The notes beneath the pieces were generated by a model. The model was not told the origin of the DNA and searched no databases. It saw nothing but the letters and a program-made list of their open reading frames with translations. From positions 1 to 21,948 of the forward strand of contig WOYM01000068.1 in NCBI GenBank assembly GCA_011620785.1: a DNA stretch of 21,948 bases, in the 5' to 3' direction. Source of the DNA: Methanothrix sp. Its GTDB lineage: Archaea; Halobacteriota; Methanosarcinia; Methanotrichales; Methanotrichaceae. Shown piece after piece: positions 1-7,775 of this stretch. Both the position numbers and the translations under genes were made by a program. Position 1 is the stretch's first letter. Every line of letters starts with the position of its first letter.

Positions 1-825
1 CAGATCTGCCCCCGCCGCTGCCAGGCAAACCGCCTGGAAGATGAGAGGGGCTACTGCCGCACTGGGCGATGGGCCCGGGTGGCCAGCTATGCCCCCCACT
101 TTGGGGAGGAGCCGCCCCTGGTGGGCCGCTCGGGATCGGGCACCATCTTTTTCTCCGGCTGCAACCTCTCTTGCGTCTTCTGCCAGAACTGGGACATCAG
201 CCAGGAGGACCAAGGCCGGGAGGTGAAGGCAGAGGAGCTGGCAAGAATGATGCTCGTCCTGCAGGATGGCGGCTGCCATAACATCAATTTCGTCACTCCC
301 ACCCACATCGTCCCCCAGATCCTGGAGGCTCTGGTCCTGGCCCGAGAGGAGGGCCTATCCATCCCTCTGGTCTACAACAGCGGCGGCTACGACTCCGTGG
401 AGGCCCTGCTTCTATTGGATGGCATCATCGATATCTACATGCCCGATGCCAAATACGGCTCGGACGGCCCGGCCCAAAAGTACTCTGCAGCGCCCGGCTA
501 CACCGCCGTCAATAAAGCGGCAATCAAAGAGATGCACCGCCAGGTGGGCGACCTGCAGATGGACGAGGAGGGCATCGCCATGCAGGGACTTTTAGTCCGC
601 CACCTGGTCCTGCCCGCGGGCGCAGCCGGGACGGAGGAGGTGGTGCGCTTCATCTCCCAGGAGATATCCGTGCACACCTATCTGAATGTCATGGCCCAGT
701 ACCGGCCGGAGTACCAGGCCTGCCGCTACCCCGAGCTTTCCCGCGCCATAACCGCCCGCGAGTACGCCCAGGCTCTCGGCCTTGCCCAGAGGGCAGGCCT
801 GGTCCGCGGACTGGCAATGCTTTAA
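1..825 (+). CDS. Radical-SAM protein, PflA-like (COG1313 type), 5' partial
   Basis: The frame is open from base 1, so the start lies upstream of the window. A GTG at 79 is in frame, but conserved sequence continues before it: a cysteine-rich CPRRC...GYC stretch typical of this family precedes VASYAPHFGEEPPLVG. The radical-SAM [4Fe-4S] ligands are visible as C-x3-C-x2-C (codons at 160, 172 and 181) inside SGCNLSCVFCQNW. The family is annotated as pyruvate formate-lyase activating enzyme-related; enzymes of this superfamily reductively cleave S-adenosylmethionine to start radical chemistry. The substrate of this archaeal branch is not known to me and no glycyl-radical partner is visible here. 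Archease follows after 22 nt on the same strand, so the two may be co-transcribed. Confidence 0.9.
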   Translation, partial: QICPRRCQANRLEDERGYCRTGRWARVASYAPHFGEEPPLVGRSGSGTIFFSGCNLSCVFCQNWDISQEDQGREVKAEELARMMLVLQDGGCHNINFVTPTHIVPQILEALVLAREEGLSIPLVYNSGGYDSVEALLLLDGIIDIYMPDAKYGSDGPAQKYSAAPGYTAVNKAAIKEMHRQVGDLQMDEEGIAMQGLLVRHLVLPAGAAGTEEVVRFISQEISVHTYLNVMAQYRPEYQACRYPELSRAITAREYAQALGLAQRAGLVRGLAML

Positions 826-847
826 AGCCTGCGGCTCCCACTAATAT

Positions 848-1279
848 ATGATGATTCCTTTTGAGTATCTGGAGCATACCGCAGATGTCAAGTTCCGCGC
901 CTATGGCACTACTCCGGAGGAGATGCTCTCCAATGCCGCAGCAGCCCTATTTGGCGCCATGATCTCCCCCGGCCAGGTGAAGGTTGAGGAATTGTGGCAA
1001 GTGGAGCTTGAGGCAGAGGATCTGGAGGACCTGGCCTACCAGTGGCTCTCTGAGATCGTCTTTCTCTTCGAGACCGAGTCTGCGGTCTTCTCCCGCTTCC
1101 AGGTGGCGCTGGGAGAGATCGAAGACGGCAAGGGATGGAAGCTCCGGGCGGAAATCGGTGGGGAGAGGATGGACCCGGAGAGGCACTCGTTCCTCGCCGA
1201 GGTGAAAGCGGTCACCAGGCATAAGTTCGCCATCAAGAAGAACGAGCGGTGGTGCATTCAGGTGGTGCTTGATGTCTGA
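848..1279 (+). CDS. Archease (RtcB-activating protein)
   Basis: A 143-aa protein, the usual archease length. The N-terminus FEYLEHTADVKFRAYG carries the family's conserved HTAD segment (Asp at about residue 13), and the C-terminal VKAVTRHKFAIKK stretch fits the family. Archease is known to stimulate guanylylation and multiple turnover of the 3'-phosphate RNA ligase RtcB in tRNA splicing and RNA repair. The rtcB gene is the next gene on the same strand, which supports the call. Two consecutive ATG codons (848 and 851) could start it; no clear ribosome binding site separates them. Unusually for this pair, the gene is separated from rtcB by a 264-bp hairpin-rich spacer. Confidence 0.93.
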   Translation: MMIPFEYLEHTADVKFRAYGTTPEEMLSNAAAALFGAMISPGQVKVEELWQVELEAEDLEDLAYQWLSEIVFLFETESAVFSRFQVALGEIEDGKGWKLRAEIGGERMDPERHSFLAEVKAVTRHKFAIKKNERWCIQVVLDV

Positions 1280-1456
1280 AGATTCTATGTCTGATGATTG
1301 TGGACGTGTGAGATGTCAGCTTCTCCGGCCTGAAGACCGAAGCTTGCCTCCTGGTTATATCGAGGCTTCGGGGCATACTGACTGATGCCCACTGCATCGC
1401 AATGCAGTAAATTAGGAGTGCCTTGGAAACAGTTTCTCCAAGGAGGAGATACAGCT

Positions 1457-1516
1457 ATGAGAATAAATAATTTGCGAGTTAGTGGAGGTGAAGTGCGCAA
1501 TTCCTCTCCGGCCTAA
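1457..1516 (+). CDS. Possible 19-aa leader ORF before rtcB
   Basis: An AGGAGGAG sequence at 1441-1448 lies 8 nt before an ATG at 1457. The frame runs 19 codons and stops with TAA inside the 5' arm/loop of the last hairpin (SSPA then stop). It may be only the tail of a lost insertion-sequence gene whose stop overlapped the terminal stem-loop, since near the first hairpin copy a frame also ends in SPA-stop. There is no homology evidence; the good Shine-Dalgarno match is the only support. Confidence 0.2.
   Translation: MRINNLRVSGGEVRNSSPA
1463..1472 (+). promoter_or_regulatory. Candidate TATA box for rtcB
   Basis: An AT-rich ATAAATAATT lies in GC-rich surroundings. Archaeal transcription usually starts about 25 nt downstream, here near 1495-1500. 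That would put the CTCCGG hairpin (1506-1525) in the 5' untranslated region of rtcB, directly before its ATG at 1544. No ribosome binding site is visible immediately before rtcB. Confidence 0.4.
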
Positions 1517-1543
1517 AGACCGGAGTTCCCTCGCGCCATAGAT

Positions 1544-2968
1544 ATGGAAATTGAGAAGATCGATGATAACATCTACGAGGTGCCCATCGGCTACCGGCCG
1601 GGAATGCGGGTGCCGGGCAGGATATTCGTCTCAGCCGCCTTGCGGGAGATGGTTGAGCTGGGGACGGTCGACCAGGTGGCCAATGTTGCCACCCTTCCCG
1701 GAATCGTCGGACACTCCATGGCCATGCCCGATGCCCACCTGGGCTACGGCTTTCCCATCGGCGGAGTGGCCGCCTTCCGGGAGCAGGGTGGGATCATCAG
1801 TCCCGGCGGGGTGGGCTTTGACATCAACTGCGGGGTTCGCCTACTCCGCTCGGACCTGCAGGCCAGGGACGTGCAGCCGCTCATCAACACCCTCCTCGAT
1901 GCCCTCTTTCAGGCGGTGCCCTCTGGCCTGGGGTCTACAGGCAGGCTGCATGCCACCGACCAGCAACTGACCGAATCCTTTCTCCGTGGAGCGGAATGGG
2001 CGGTCGAGGAGGGCTATGGAGTGGAAGCGGACCTGGATTTCTGCGAGGAGAATGGCTCCATGCCTGGAGCGGACCCCTCCCAGGTGGGGGTCAAAGCGAG
2101 GAAACGGGGCCGCCCCCAGCTGGGAACCCTGGGCAGCGGCAACCATTTCCTGGAGATTCAGAGGGTCGAGGAGATCTATGACCAGGAGATTGCAAAAAGG
2201 TTCGGCCTTTTCAAAGGCCAGATCACAGTGATGATCCACTGCGGCTCCCGGGGGGCGGGCCACCAGATCTGCACCGATCACCTGGACGTCCTCTCCAAAG
2301 CGGTGAGAAAGTACAATATCGACATCCCTGACAAGCAGCTGGCCTGTGCCCCTCTGGGCACTCCCGAGGCAGATCACTACTTCGGGGCTATGGTCTGCGC
2401 CGCCAACTATGCCTGGGCCAACCGGCATATCATCGCCCACTGGACGAGAGAGGTCTTCGACCGCTACTTCCCCGGCGCCCAGCTGCAGCTGCTCTACGAT
2501 GTAGCCCATAACGTGGCCAAGATCGAGGAGCATCGGGTGGAGGGCAAGAAGGAGAGGCTCTATGTCCACCGCAAGGGGGCCACCCGGGCTTTCGGTCCCT
2601 CAAGAATGGAGATTCCCGCTGCTTATGAGGGCCTGGGCCAGCCGGTGCTGATACCGGGGAGCATGGGCACGGCCTCATACGTTCTCTGCGGCCAGGACAA
2701 GGCCCTTGATCTGACCTTCGGCTCTGCCTGCCACGGCTCAGGCCGGGTGATGAGCCGAAGCCAGGCCCTGAGGCAGTTCACAGGCAAAGAGGTGAAGGCC
2801 GCCCTCAACCGGGACGGAATCGCCGTCCGCTCCACCTCCCCTGGAATGCTGGCCGAGGAAGCTCCCCAGGTCTACAAGCCCTCCTGCGATGTGGTAGATG
2901 TGGTGCACAACCTGGGCATAGCCACCAGGGTGGCCAGGCTGATGCCCTTGGGGGTCTCAAAGGGATAG
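1544..2968 (+). CDS. rtcB: RNA-splicing ligase RtcB
   Basis: A 474-aa protein colinear with archaeal RtcB and without an intein. RtcB joins 2',3'-cyclic-phosphate or 3'-phosphate ends to 5'-OH ends using GTP and Mn2+, and seals tRNA exons after intron removal. Metal and catalytic motifs by analogy with the Pyrococcus enzyme are all present: GGVGFDINCGVR (Asp93, Cys96), GSGNHF (Asn200, His201), HCGSRGAGH (His232), DVAHNVAK (His322) and ACHGSGR with the guanylylated His397. Archease lies upstream and a tRNA methyltransferase starts 5 nt downstream, giving an RNA-processing operon. The ATG at 1544 matches the family N-terminus (MEIEKIDDNIYEVP). Confidence 0.97.
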   Translation: MEIEKIDDNIYEVPIGYRPGMRVPGRIFVSAALREMVELGTVDQVANVATLPGIVGHSMAMPDAHLGYGFPIGGVAAFREQGGIISPGGVGFDINCGVRLLRSDLQARDVQPLINTLLDALFQAVPSGLGSTGRLHATDQQLTESFLRGAEWAVEEGYGVEADLDFCEENGSMPGADPSQVGVKARKRGRPQLGTLGSGNHFLEIQRVEEIYDQEIAKRFGLFKGQITVMIHCGSRGAGHQICTDHLDVLSKAVRKYNIDIPDKQLACAPLGTPEADHYFGAMVCAANYAWANRHIIAHWTREVFDRYFPGAQLQLLYDVAHNVAKIEEHRVEGKKERLYVHRKGATRAFGPSRMEIPAAYEGLGQPVLIPGSMGTASYVLCGQDKALDLTFGSACHGSGRVMSRSQALRQFTGKEVKAALNRDGIAVRSTSPGMLAEEAPQVYKPSCDVVDVVHNLGIATRVARLMPLGVSKG

Positions 2969-2973
2969 CTCCC

Positions 2974-3711
2974 ATGAATCTGAGGGTGGTTTTGGTCGAG
3001 CCCCTCTACGAGGGCAATGTTGGCTCTGTGGCCCGGGCGATGAAGAACTTCGGCTTTCATGACCTGGCCCTGGTCAACCCCTGCAAGATCGAGGACTATG
3101 GCTGTGCCATGGCCTCCCATGCCCGGGACATCCTGCAGATGTCCAGCAACTTCTCAACTCTGACCGAGGCCCTGGAGGGAGCGAACCTGGTGGTAGGCAC
3201 CACTGGCAAGAGGCTGGAGCATGAGCAGCACCACCTGCGGCTGCACTTAAGGGTGCCCTGCCTGACCCCGGCCGGTCTGGCGGAAAAGCTCAGGGATAAG
3301 GAGGGAACAGTCGCCCTGCTCTTGGGGAGGGAGGACTGCGGCCTGAACAGCGATGAGATCTCCCTGTGCGATATGATCGTCTCCATTCCCACCTCAGATG
3401 AGTACCCGGTGATGAACCTCTCCCACTCTGCAGCGGTGCTTTTCTATGAGCTCTCCCGCAACGGAAGCAATAGCTCGGGCAATGTCCAGATGGCTGGAAA
3501 AGAGACCCTGAACCTATTGCGGAAGAGGGCGGGAGATCTCCTTACGGATATTGCATATCCCGAGCATAAGGAGGACTATACCCTGCTGATGCTGCGGCGC
3601 ATCTTCGGCCGGGCAGAGCTGACGGAAAGAGAGGCTCGAGCGCTTCTGGGGATTATAAAGAGGATCCGCTGGAGGATAGGCCATGGCCAGAAGGGCTCAG
3701 ATCGAGATTGA
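2974..3711 (+). CDS. trmJ: TrmJ-like SPOUT tRNA 2'-O-methyltransferase
   Basis: A 245-aa SPOUT-class methyltransferase. The three trefoil-knot motifs are visible: GNVGSVARAMKNFGF near the N-terminus, LLLGREDCGL in the middle, and MNLSHSAAVLFYEL, which form the SAM pocket and dimer interface. The C-terminal about 80 residues form the helical extension seen in TrmJ. Archaeal TrmJ methylates the 2'-O of the nucleotide at position 32 in tRNA anticodon loops, so that role is inferred. It begins 5 nt after the rtcB stop, so the two are very probably co-transcribed. The substrate position is not provable from sequence; another SpoU-type target is possible. Confidence 0.88.
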   Translation: MNLRVVLVEPLYEGNVGSVARAMKNFGFHDLALVNPCKIEDYGCAMASHARDILQMSSNFSTLTEALEGANLVVGTTGKRLEHEQHHLRLHLRVPCLTPAGLAEKLRDKEGTVALLLGREDCGLNSDEISLCDMIVSIPTSDEYPVMNLSHSAAVLFYELSRNGSNSSGNVQMAGKETLNLLRKRAGDLLTDIAYPEHKEDYTLLMLRRIFGRAELTEREARALLGIIKRIRWRIGHGQKGSDRD

Positions 3712-3720
3712 AAAAAATAA

Positions 3721-3760
3721 TTCTGGCCGGCTGAAAAAAGGTGGCCAGAAAAAAAAAGTT
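3721..3760. terminator. Bidirectional terminator between convergent genes
   Basis: TTCTGGCC (3721-3728) pairs with GGCCAGAA (3743-3750), giving an 8-bp perfect stem with a 14-nt loop. A-runs flank it on both sides (about 3710-3717 and 3749-3758), so the minus strand has T-tracts before and after the stem. It sits between trmJ (+) and the beta-helix protein (-). T-tract-dependent termination is normal in archaea; the hairpin is an extra. Confidence 0.6.
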
Positions 3761-3773
3761 GATCTCTCCGTTT

Positions 3774-4799
3774 TTATTCCAACGCCGCCACCTTATTGTT
3801 GCTTGCCATAATCAGGCGCCGGGCGGCATACAGAAGGGCAGCGAAGCCCAGGCTCATGGATACAATGGACACCAGGCCGCCCAGGTAGGGGATAAGGAAG
3901 AGGAGATTGAGAATGACAAATCCAATGGTGAAGCATACCAGATCCCCCTGTTTTAGCTTGCCCTGCAGGCAGATCCACCGGCCCAGGCTATAGGCCACAA
4001 ATGTCCCGCTGAGCATCAGGGCGACGATCACGAGGAACGTAGATACCACTGCTATCGGCAGGCCCACCACGGTGATGGCCACCAGCAAGAGAGCTATGAA
4101 TGAGGCGATGATGATGATGAATCCCAGGACAGTCCGAAGCAGGGTGGAGGTGCGAATCTCCTCGTCCACCGTCCGGAAGATGACGGGAATATGCTTTACC
4201 AGGATCAGTCCCAGGATGAAGTAGCCGATGATGCTTATCAGGCTGAAGAGATCAAAGCCGCCCCATTTATCCTCTCTTGGCGGAGCCTTATCCTCTGTCC
4301 TCTCCGTCTGATAGAAGTCGACCTTGCCTGCCGAGCCGGTGTTGTTGAAGCTGCTGGCATAAACGGTCATTGTGCCATTGATCCGGCCGGAGTTCACCGC
4401 ATTGCCGGCGCCGATCAGGGCATCTCTTCCCACTGTCTTGCCCGGAAGTATGCTCACCTGGCCTCCTGCTGCCACCAGATTGGTGCCGACATCTCCTCTC
4501 AAATCGATGGTCCCACCGGCAGCCACCACTTTTCCGCCCACATCGGAGTTCACATAGACCTGGCCGCCGGCAGCAATGACGTCTCCCTTTACTGGCGCGT
4601 TGACGTTCACTGTGCCTCCGGCGACTACAGCCGAGTCAACTGGAGCGTTGATATTCACTATGTTTCCTGCGGCAAAGATATCATCCTCTACGGGATCGAC
4701 TATGGATATCGTATCGCCAGAAAAGGTCCTCAGTGCCTCTCCGCTGGTGGAGAGGAATAAAAGGGCCATCAGAACTATTATTGCACTGGAATGATTCAT
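3774..4799 (-). CDS. Secreted/membrane beta-helix (bactofilin-like) protein
   Basis: A 341-aa protein from the ATG at 4799. That start is preferred because GGTGATG lies just upstream and the longer TTG start at 4826 falls in the TATA box. Residues 1-22 form a signal peptide (hydrophobic AIIVLMALLFLST, then SGEA). Residues about 38-150 contain six turns marked by FAAGN, VVAGG, VIAAGG, VVAAGG, LVAAGG and LIGAGN at 17-18-residue spacing, as in polymer-forming bactofilin-type beta-helices. A polar linker (165-180) and about four or five hydrophobic segments (183-201, 224-245, 247-272, 288-306, 308-327) follow. Similar proteins are annotated as polymer-forming or DUF proteins. A role in a surface or membrane-associated scaffold is inference. 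It is convergent with trmJ. Confidence 0.75.
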   Translation of the reverse strand: MNHSSAIIVLMALLFLSTSGEALRTFSGDTISIVDPVEDDIFAAGNIVNINAPVDSAVVAGGTVNVNAPVKGDVIAAGGQVYVNSDVGGKVVAAGGTIDLRGDVGTNLVAAGGQVSILPGKTVGRDALIGAGNAVNSGRINGTMTVYASSFNNTGSAGKVDFYQTERTEDKAPPREDKWGGFDLFSLISIIGYFILGLILVKHIPVIFRTVDEEIRTSTLLRTVLGFIIIIASFIALLLVAITVVGLPIAVVSTFLVIVALMLSGTFVAYSLGRWICLQGKLKQGDLVCFTIGFVILNLLFLIPYLGGLVSIVSMSLGFAALLYAARRLIMASNNKVAALE

Positions 4800-4822
4800 C
4801 ACATCACCAGAACTATGTAAAT

Positions 4823-4836
4823 GCAATTTATAAGAT
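4823..4836 (-). promoter_or_regulatory. TATA box of the beta-helix protein gene
   Basis: On the minus strand this reads ATTTATCTTATAAATT. The TATA element lies about 27-33 nt upstream of the ATG at 4799, predicting a short-leader transcript with the GGTGATG ribosome site inside the leader. Confidence 0.55.
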
Positions 4837-4869
4837 AAATAACCCGCTTAAGACATCGTCATCTTTGGA

Positions 4870-4883
4870 CAACTAAATAAAAG
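4870..4883 (+). promoter_or_regulatory. Candidate TATA box for the U32 protein gene
   Basis: AACTAAATAAAAG is the only AT-rich promoter-like block on the plus strand of the divergent spacer 4800-4963. A start near 4905 would give a leader of about 60 nt before the TTG at 4964. Weak evidence. Confidence 0.3.
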
Positions 4884-4963
4884 CCGAGATGATCATTGAG
4901 GCTCCTCTTTTCCGGCAAGGATAGGGCTTATCAACTCAGGGGCAACAATCATTCTGACTGACA

Positions 4964-7498
4964 TTGATAAAACTGCCTGAACTCCTCGCCCCTGCCGGCT
5001 CGCCCCAGGCCCTGCACTCTGCCATAGCGGCAGGTGCGGATGCGGTGTACCTGAGCGGCAAGAGGTTTGGAGCGAGGAAGTTCGCCGCAAACTTCGACCA
5101 CATCGCCCTGACGGAGGCAATAGACTATGCTCACCTGCGGGAGGTGAAAGTTTACGTTACCGTCAATACCCTGATCCTGGAGGATGATCTGCTCGATTTA
5201 GCCGAGTACCTCGTCCAGCTGTACGAGCTGGGTGCGGATGCCATTCTTCTCCAGGACCTGGGCGCAGCCTCACTGGCCCGCCAGCTTGTTCCAGATCTGG
5301 AGAGGCATGCCTCCACTCAGATGACCATCCATAATCTCCCCGGTGCTCTCTATGCTGCCCATGCCGGCTTCAATAGGGTCGTCCTGGCCCGAGAGGTCAC
5401 CATAGAGGAGATCAAAAGATGGGGACAGAAGGTGGAAAAGGCGGGACTGGGCCTGGAGGTATTCGTGCACGGAGCCCTCTGCTATTCTTACTCTGGCCAG
5501 TGCCTTCTCTCCTCGGCCATCGGAGGGCGGAGCGGCAACAGGGGGATGTGCGCCCAACCTTGCAGGAAACCGTATGTCCTGATGCATGGCAGAAAGGACG
5601 AATACGGCCGGCCAGCGGGCCTCCAGGCCGTCGCCCAGAAGGAGAGCTATATCATCTCCACTCGCGACCTTTCCGTCTACAGGCATCTGGATAAGATAGT
5701 GCGCTCGCCTGTGCAGTCCCTGAAGATCGAAGGGAGGATGAAGTCCCCCCAGTATGTGGCCATCGTCACCAGCATCTACCGGAGGGCACTGGATGCCATC
5801 GCCCGCGGCAGCTGGTCGCCCTCGAAAGAGGACGAGAGGGACTTAGCTCTGGCATTCAACCGCGACTTCACATCAGGCCACCTGCTGGGGGCAAAGGATG
5901 TCATGGGCAGAGGGATGTCGGACAATCAGGGGCTCCTCATAGGAAGCGTGGCCTCCTACGACCCCCAGAGAGGCGAGGCAGCTGTCCGTCTTTGCGCTTC
6001 ACTTGTGCCAGAAAAAGGGGACGGCATGGTATTCCAGTCTCCGGGCCAGGAGATGGGCCTGGTAGTGCAGAAGGCCATCGAAAAGGACGGTCTGGTACGA
6101 CTCAGGACCCCGGATAGAGTCCGTCCCGGGGCCAGAGTATTTCTCACCGGCAGCACTGCCCTGGCCCGGAGGGCAGAACAGATCGCAGCCAGGGAGATGG
6201 CTTCAATTCCCGTGGACATCCGCCTCACCTGGGAAGACGGAATTCCAGTTGCCGAGGGCTGGCTGGATAGCGGCGAGCTGGCAGTGGCCCGGGGTGAGTC
6301 CGGAATGGAGGAGGCCGTAAATAGGCCCCTGACCCGTGAGCAGATCGAGTCCCAGATGAGAAAGACTGGAGGCACCCCCTTTGTGGCCAGGAGGGTAGAG
6401 ATGGACTATCCTGGTGGGCTCTTCTCCCCTCCGGGAGCCTTAAACCAGCTGCGCCGCGATCTTCTGGCCGGGCTGGAGAAGGCATTGCTGGAGAGACGCC
6501 GGCCACCATCTGACCGGATCAGGGAGGCGAAGGATCGCCTCCAGAAGCTCGAGCTTCCGGCGAGAAGGGCTGGGGAGGAATGGAGCAGGCCCAAATTGTC
6601 CGTCTATGCCGACCGCCTGGATATATTGAAGGGTGCAGTAGACGGCGGATCTCGTCGGATATACTTCGAGCCCCTGATGGAAAAAGGGCGAGGATATAAG
6701 GATAGAAAAGAGACGATCCTGGCCCAGCTTCTGGAGGCAAAAGAGCTATGCTGCAAGACAGAGCTGATCTGGAAGTGGCCGCGAATCACTCGGGATGATT
6801 TCATTGACCTTGCCCTGCCACTGCTCTCCGAGGTCCAGGTGAACGGGATCATGGTGGAGAACGTCGGCCCTGCCTGGGCGATCAAAGAGAAGATGCCAGA
6901 AATGCCGCTTTATGGCGGATCCGGGCTGAACGTATGGAACCACCTGACGGCCCAGGCCCTTGCACCCCAGTTCTGCTGGCTCACCCTCTCCCCGGAGCTA
7001 TCCAGCCACCAGCTTGCCCATACCGCCGCTGCCCTCCGGGCTCTGCCCGACCGGGATGGCACCCCGAAGCTGGAGCTGATCGTCCAGGGAAGCCTGGAGG
7101 TGATGGTGGCCGAAGACTCTATCCCCCAACTCGCTAAAGGAAGATATTCTGAGGAGTTCTGGGGCCTGCAGGATTTTAAGCACATCTTTCCCCTGAAGGT
7201 GGATGATGAAGGCAGGACCCATATCTTCAACTCCGCCGAGACCTGCCTGATCGACCTCTTGCCTGAGATCTGCCGGATAGGACTGGACGGGGTATCACTG
7301 GACGCCAGAGGGCGGACGGAAAGCTATGCTCGGGAAATTACAGGGGCCTATAATCAGGCGATAGAGCTGACCGAAAAGCTAATGGCCACTGCTCCTGCGC
7401 CTTTAAAGGAGGGGCTGCTGGATTTGAAGGAGAGGATTCTGCCCCTGGCCTTGGGTGGAATTACCCACGGCCACTTTATAAGAGGGCTGAAGGATTAA
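4964..7498 (+). CDS. Peptidase U32 family protein with long C-terminal extension
   Basis: An 844-aa protein. Residues 1-320 are the U32 (collagenase-like) core: ELLAPAGSPQALHSAIAAGADAVYL at the N-terminus and the signature EVFVHGALCYSYSGQCLLSS at 165-184. Cysteines at 173, 180, 196 and 200 (RGMCAQPCR) may bind an Fe-S cluster. Characterised U32 relatives (RlhA, TrhP/TrhO-pathway and UbiU/V types) act in rRNA or tRNA hydroxylation or quinone hydroxylation, not proteolysis. An RNA or cofactor hydroxylation role is therefore more likely than a protease, but this is inference. The remaining 500 residues match the long form that carries a DUF3656-like region. The start is a TTG; an in-frame stop at 4955 leaves no conserved upstream sequence. 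Confidence 0.88.
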   Translation: MIKLPELLAPAGSPQALHSAIAAGADAVYLSGKRFGARKFAANFDHIALTEAIDYAHLREVKVYVTVNTLILEDDLLDLAEYLVQLYELGADAILLQDLGAASLARQLVPDLERHASTQMTIHNLPGALYAAHAGFNRVVLAREVTIEEIKRWGQKVEKAGLGLEVFVHGALCYSYSGQCLLSSAIGGRSGNRGMCAQPCRKPYVLMHGRKDEYGRPAGLQAVAQKESYIISTRDLSVYRHLDKIVRSPVQSLKIEGRMKSPQYVAIVTSIYRRALDAIARGSWSPSKEDERDLALAFNRDFTSGHLLGAKDVMGRGMSDNQGLLIGSVASYDPQRGEAAVRLCASLVPEKGDGMVFQSPGQEMGLVVQKAIEKDGLVRLRTPDRVRPGARVFLTGSTALARRAEQIAAREMASIPVDIRLTWEDGIPVAEGWLDSGELAVARGESGMEEAVNRPLTREQIESQMRKTGGTPFVARRVEMDYPGGLFSPPGALNQLRRDLLAGLEKALLERRRPPSDRIREAKDRLQKLELPARRAGEEWSRPKLSVYADRLDILKGAVDGGSRRIYFEPLMEKGRGYKDRKETILAQLLEAKELCCKTELIWKWPRITRDDFIDLALPLLSEVQVNGIMVENVGPAWAIKEKMPEMPLYGGSGLNVWNHLTAQALAPQFCWLTLSPELSSHQLAHTAAALRALPDRDGTPKLELIVQGSLEVMVAEDSIPQLAKGRYSEEFWGLQDFKHIFPLKVDDEGRTHIFNSAETCLIDLLPEICRIGLDGVSLDARGRTESYAREITGAYNQAIELTEKLMATAPAPLKEGLLDLKERILPLALGGITHGHFIRGLKD

Positions 7499-7664
7499 TT
7501 TTGACCCCCAGCTCAAAGGACTTTATCTCCTTGATCCTGGGGGGAAGGGACTGCAATGATTCCTTCACTAAAAGGATGTTCTCCTGCTTGTTCCTGCCAG
7601 AAGAGAAGATCGGCAGCATGACCATCCCTGACCTCTCAATAAACGTAAATTCTATTAGCTTCAA
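7476..7664 (-). pseudogene. Truncated Dabb-domain (stress-responsive barrel) protein fragment
   Basis: A 62-codon frame whose second half (LLVKESLQSLPPRIKEIKSF followed by ELGVKINPS) resembles the middle of Dabb/stress-responsive alpha-beta barrel proteins, where the text normally continues YDLVLISEF. Here it stops two codons later, and the last 23 nt overlap the 3' end of the U32 gene. About half of the roughly 95-aa domain is missing, so I read it as a decayed gene cut by a rearrangement. The family match is from memory of the consensus and is moderate. Confidence 0.4.
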
Positions 7665-7667
7665 GAT

Positions 7668-7775
7668 ATGAATGCCGCCATGGGCAGCGTTTTGACGAGG
7701 GTCTGCCGGACGATTCCCCCGAGGTCTTGGGCGGGAATAGATCCCGGCAAAAACATGATGGAGAGGGCCAAATGA
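7668..7775 (+). CDS. Possible 35-aa ORF coupled to the next gene
   Basis: ATG at 7668 opens a 35-codon frame. Its TGA overlaps the ATG of the next gene in an ATGA arrangement, which can couple translation. There is no recognisable domain and no strong ribosome site. It may be chance, or a remnant of a gene lost in this disturbed spacer. Confidence 0.2.
   Translation: MNAAMGSVLTRVCRTIPPRSWAGIDPGKNMMERAK

Larger units (their letters stand above)
1318..1525 (+). repeat. Hairpin array with two IS200/IS605-like stem-loops
   Basis: Five hairpins follow one another. They are 1318-1344 (AGCTTC/GAAGCT, or a CTCCGG/CCGAAG stem with one mismatch), 1371-1390 (GGGCAT, 8-nt loop, ATGCCC), 1391-1408 (ACTGCAT, CGCA, ATGCAGT), 1421-1443 (CCTTGG...CCAAGG) and 1506-1525 (CTCCGG, CCTAAAGA, CCGGAG). 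The first and last share a directly repeated core, TCCGGCCTRAAGACCG, at 1324-1339 and 1507-1522. From memory, stems with this type of loop occur at the right ends of IS200/IS605/IS1341 elements, where tnpB guide RNAs end. No transposase frame is left. It could be a decayed or non-autonomous element, or a structured RNA. Confidence 0.5.

Noticed and set aside
1841..2569. Long minus-strand frame of 242 codons inside rtcB
   Set aside because: It is a shadow of the GC-rich rtcB frame; all RtcB catalytic motifs are on the plus strand.
4191..4760. 189-codon plus-strand frame opposite the beta-helix gene
   Set aside because: It is an antisense shadow; the minus-strand product has a signal peptide, repeats and membrane segments.
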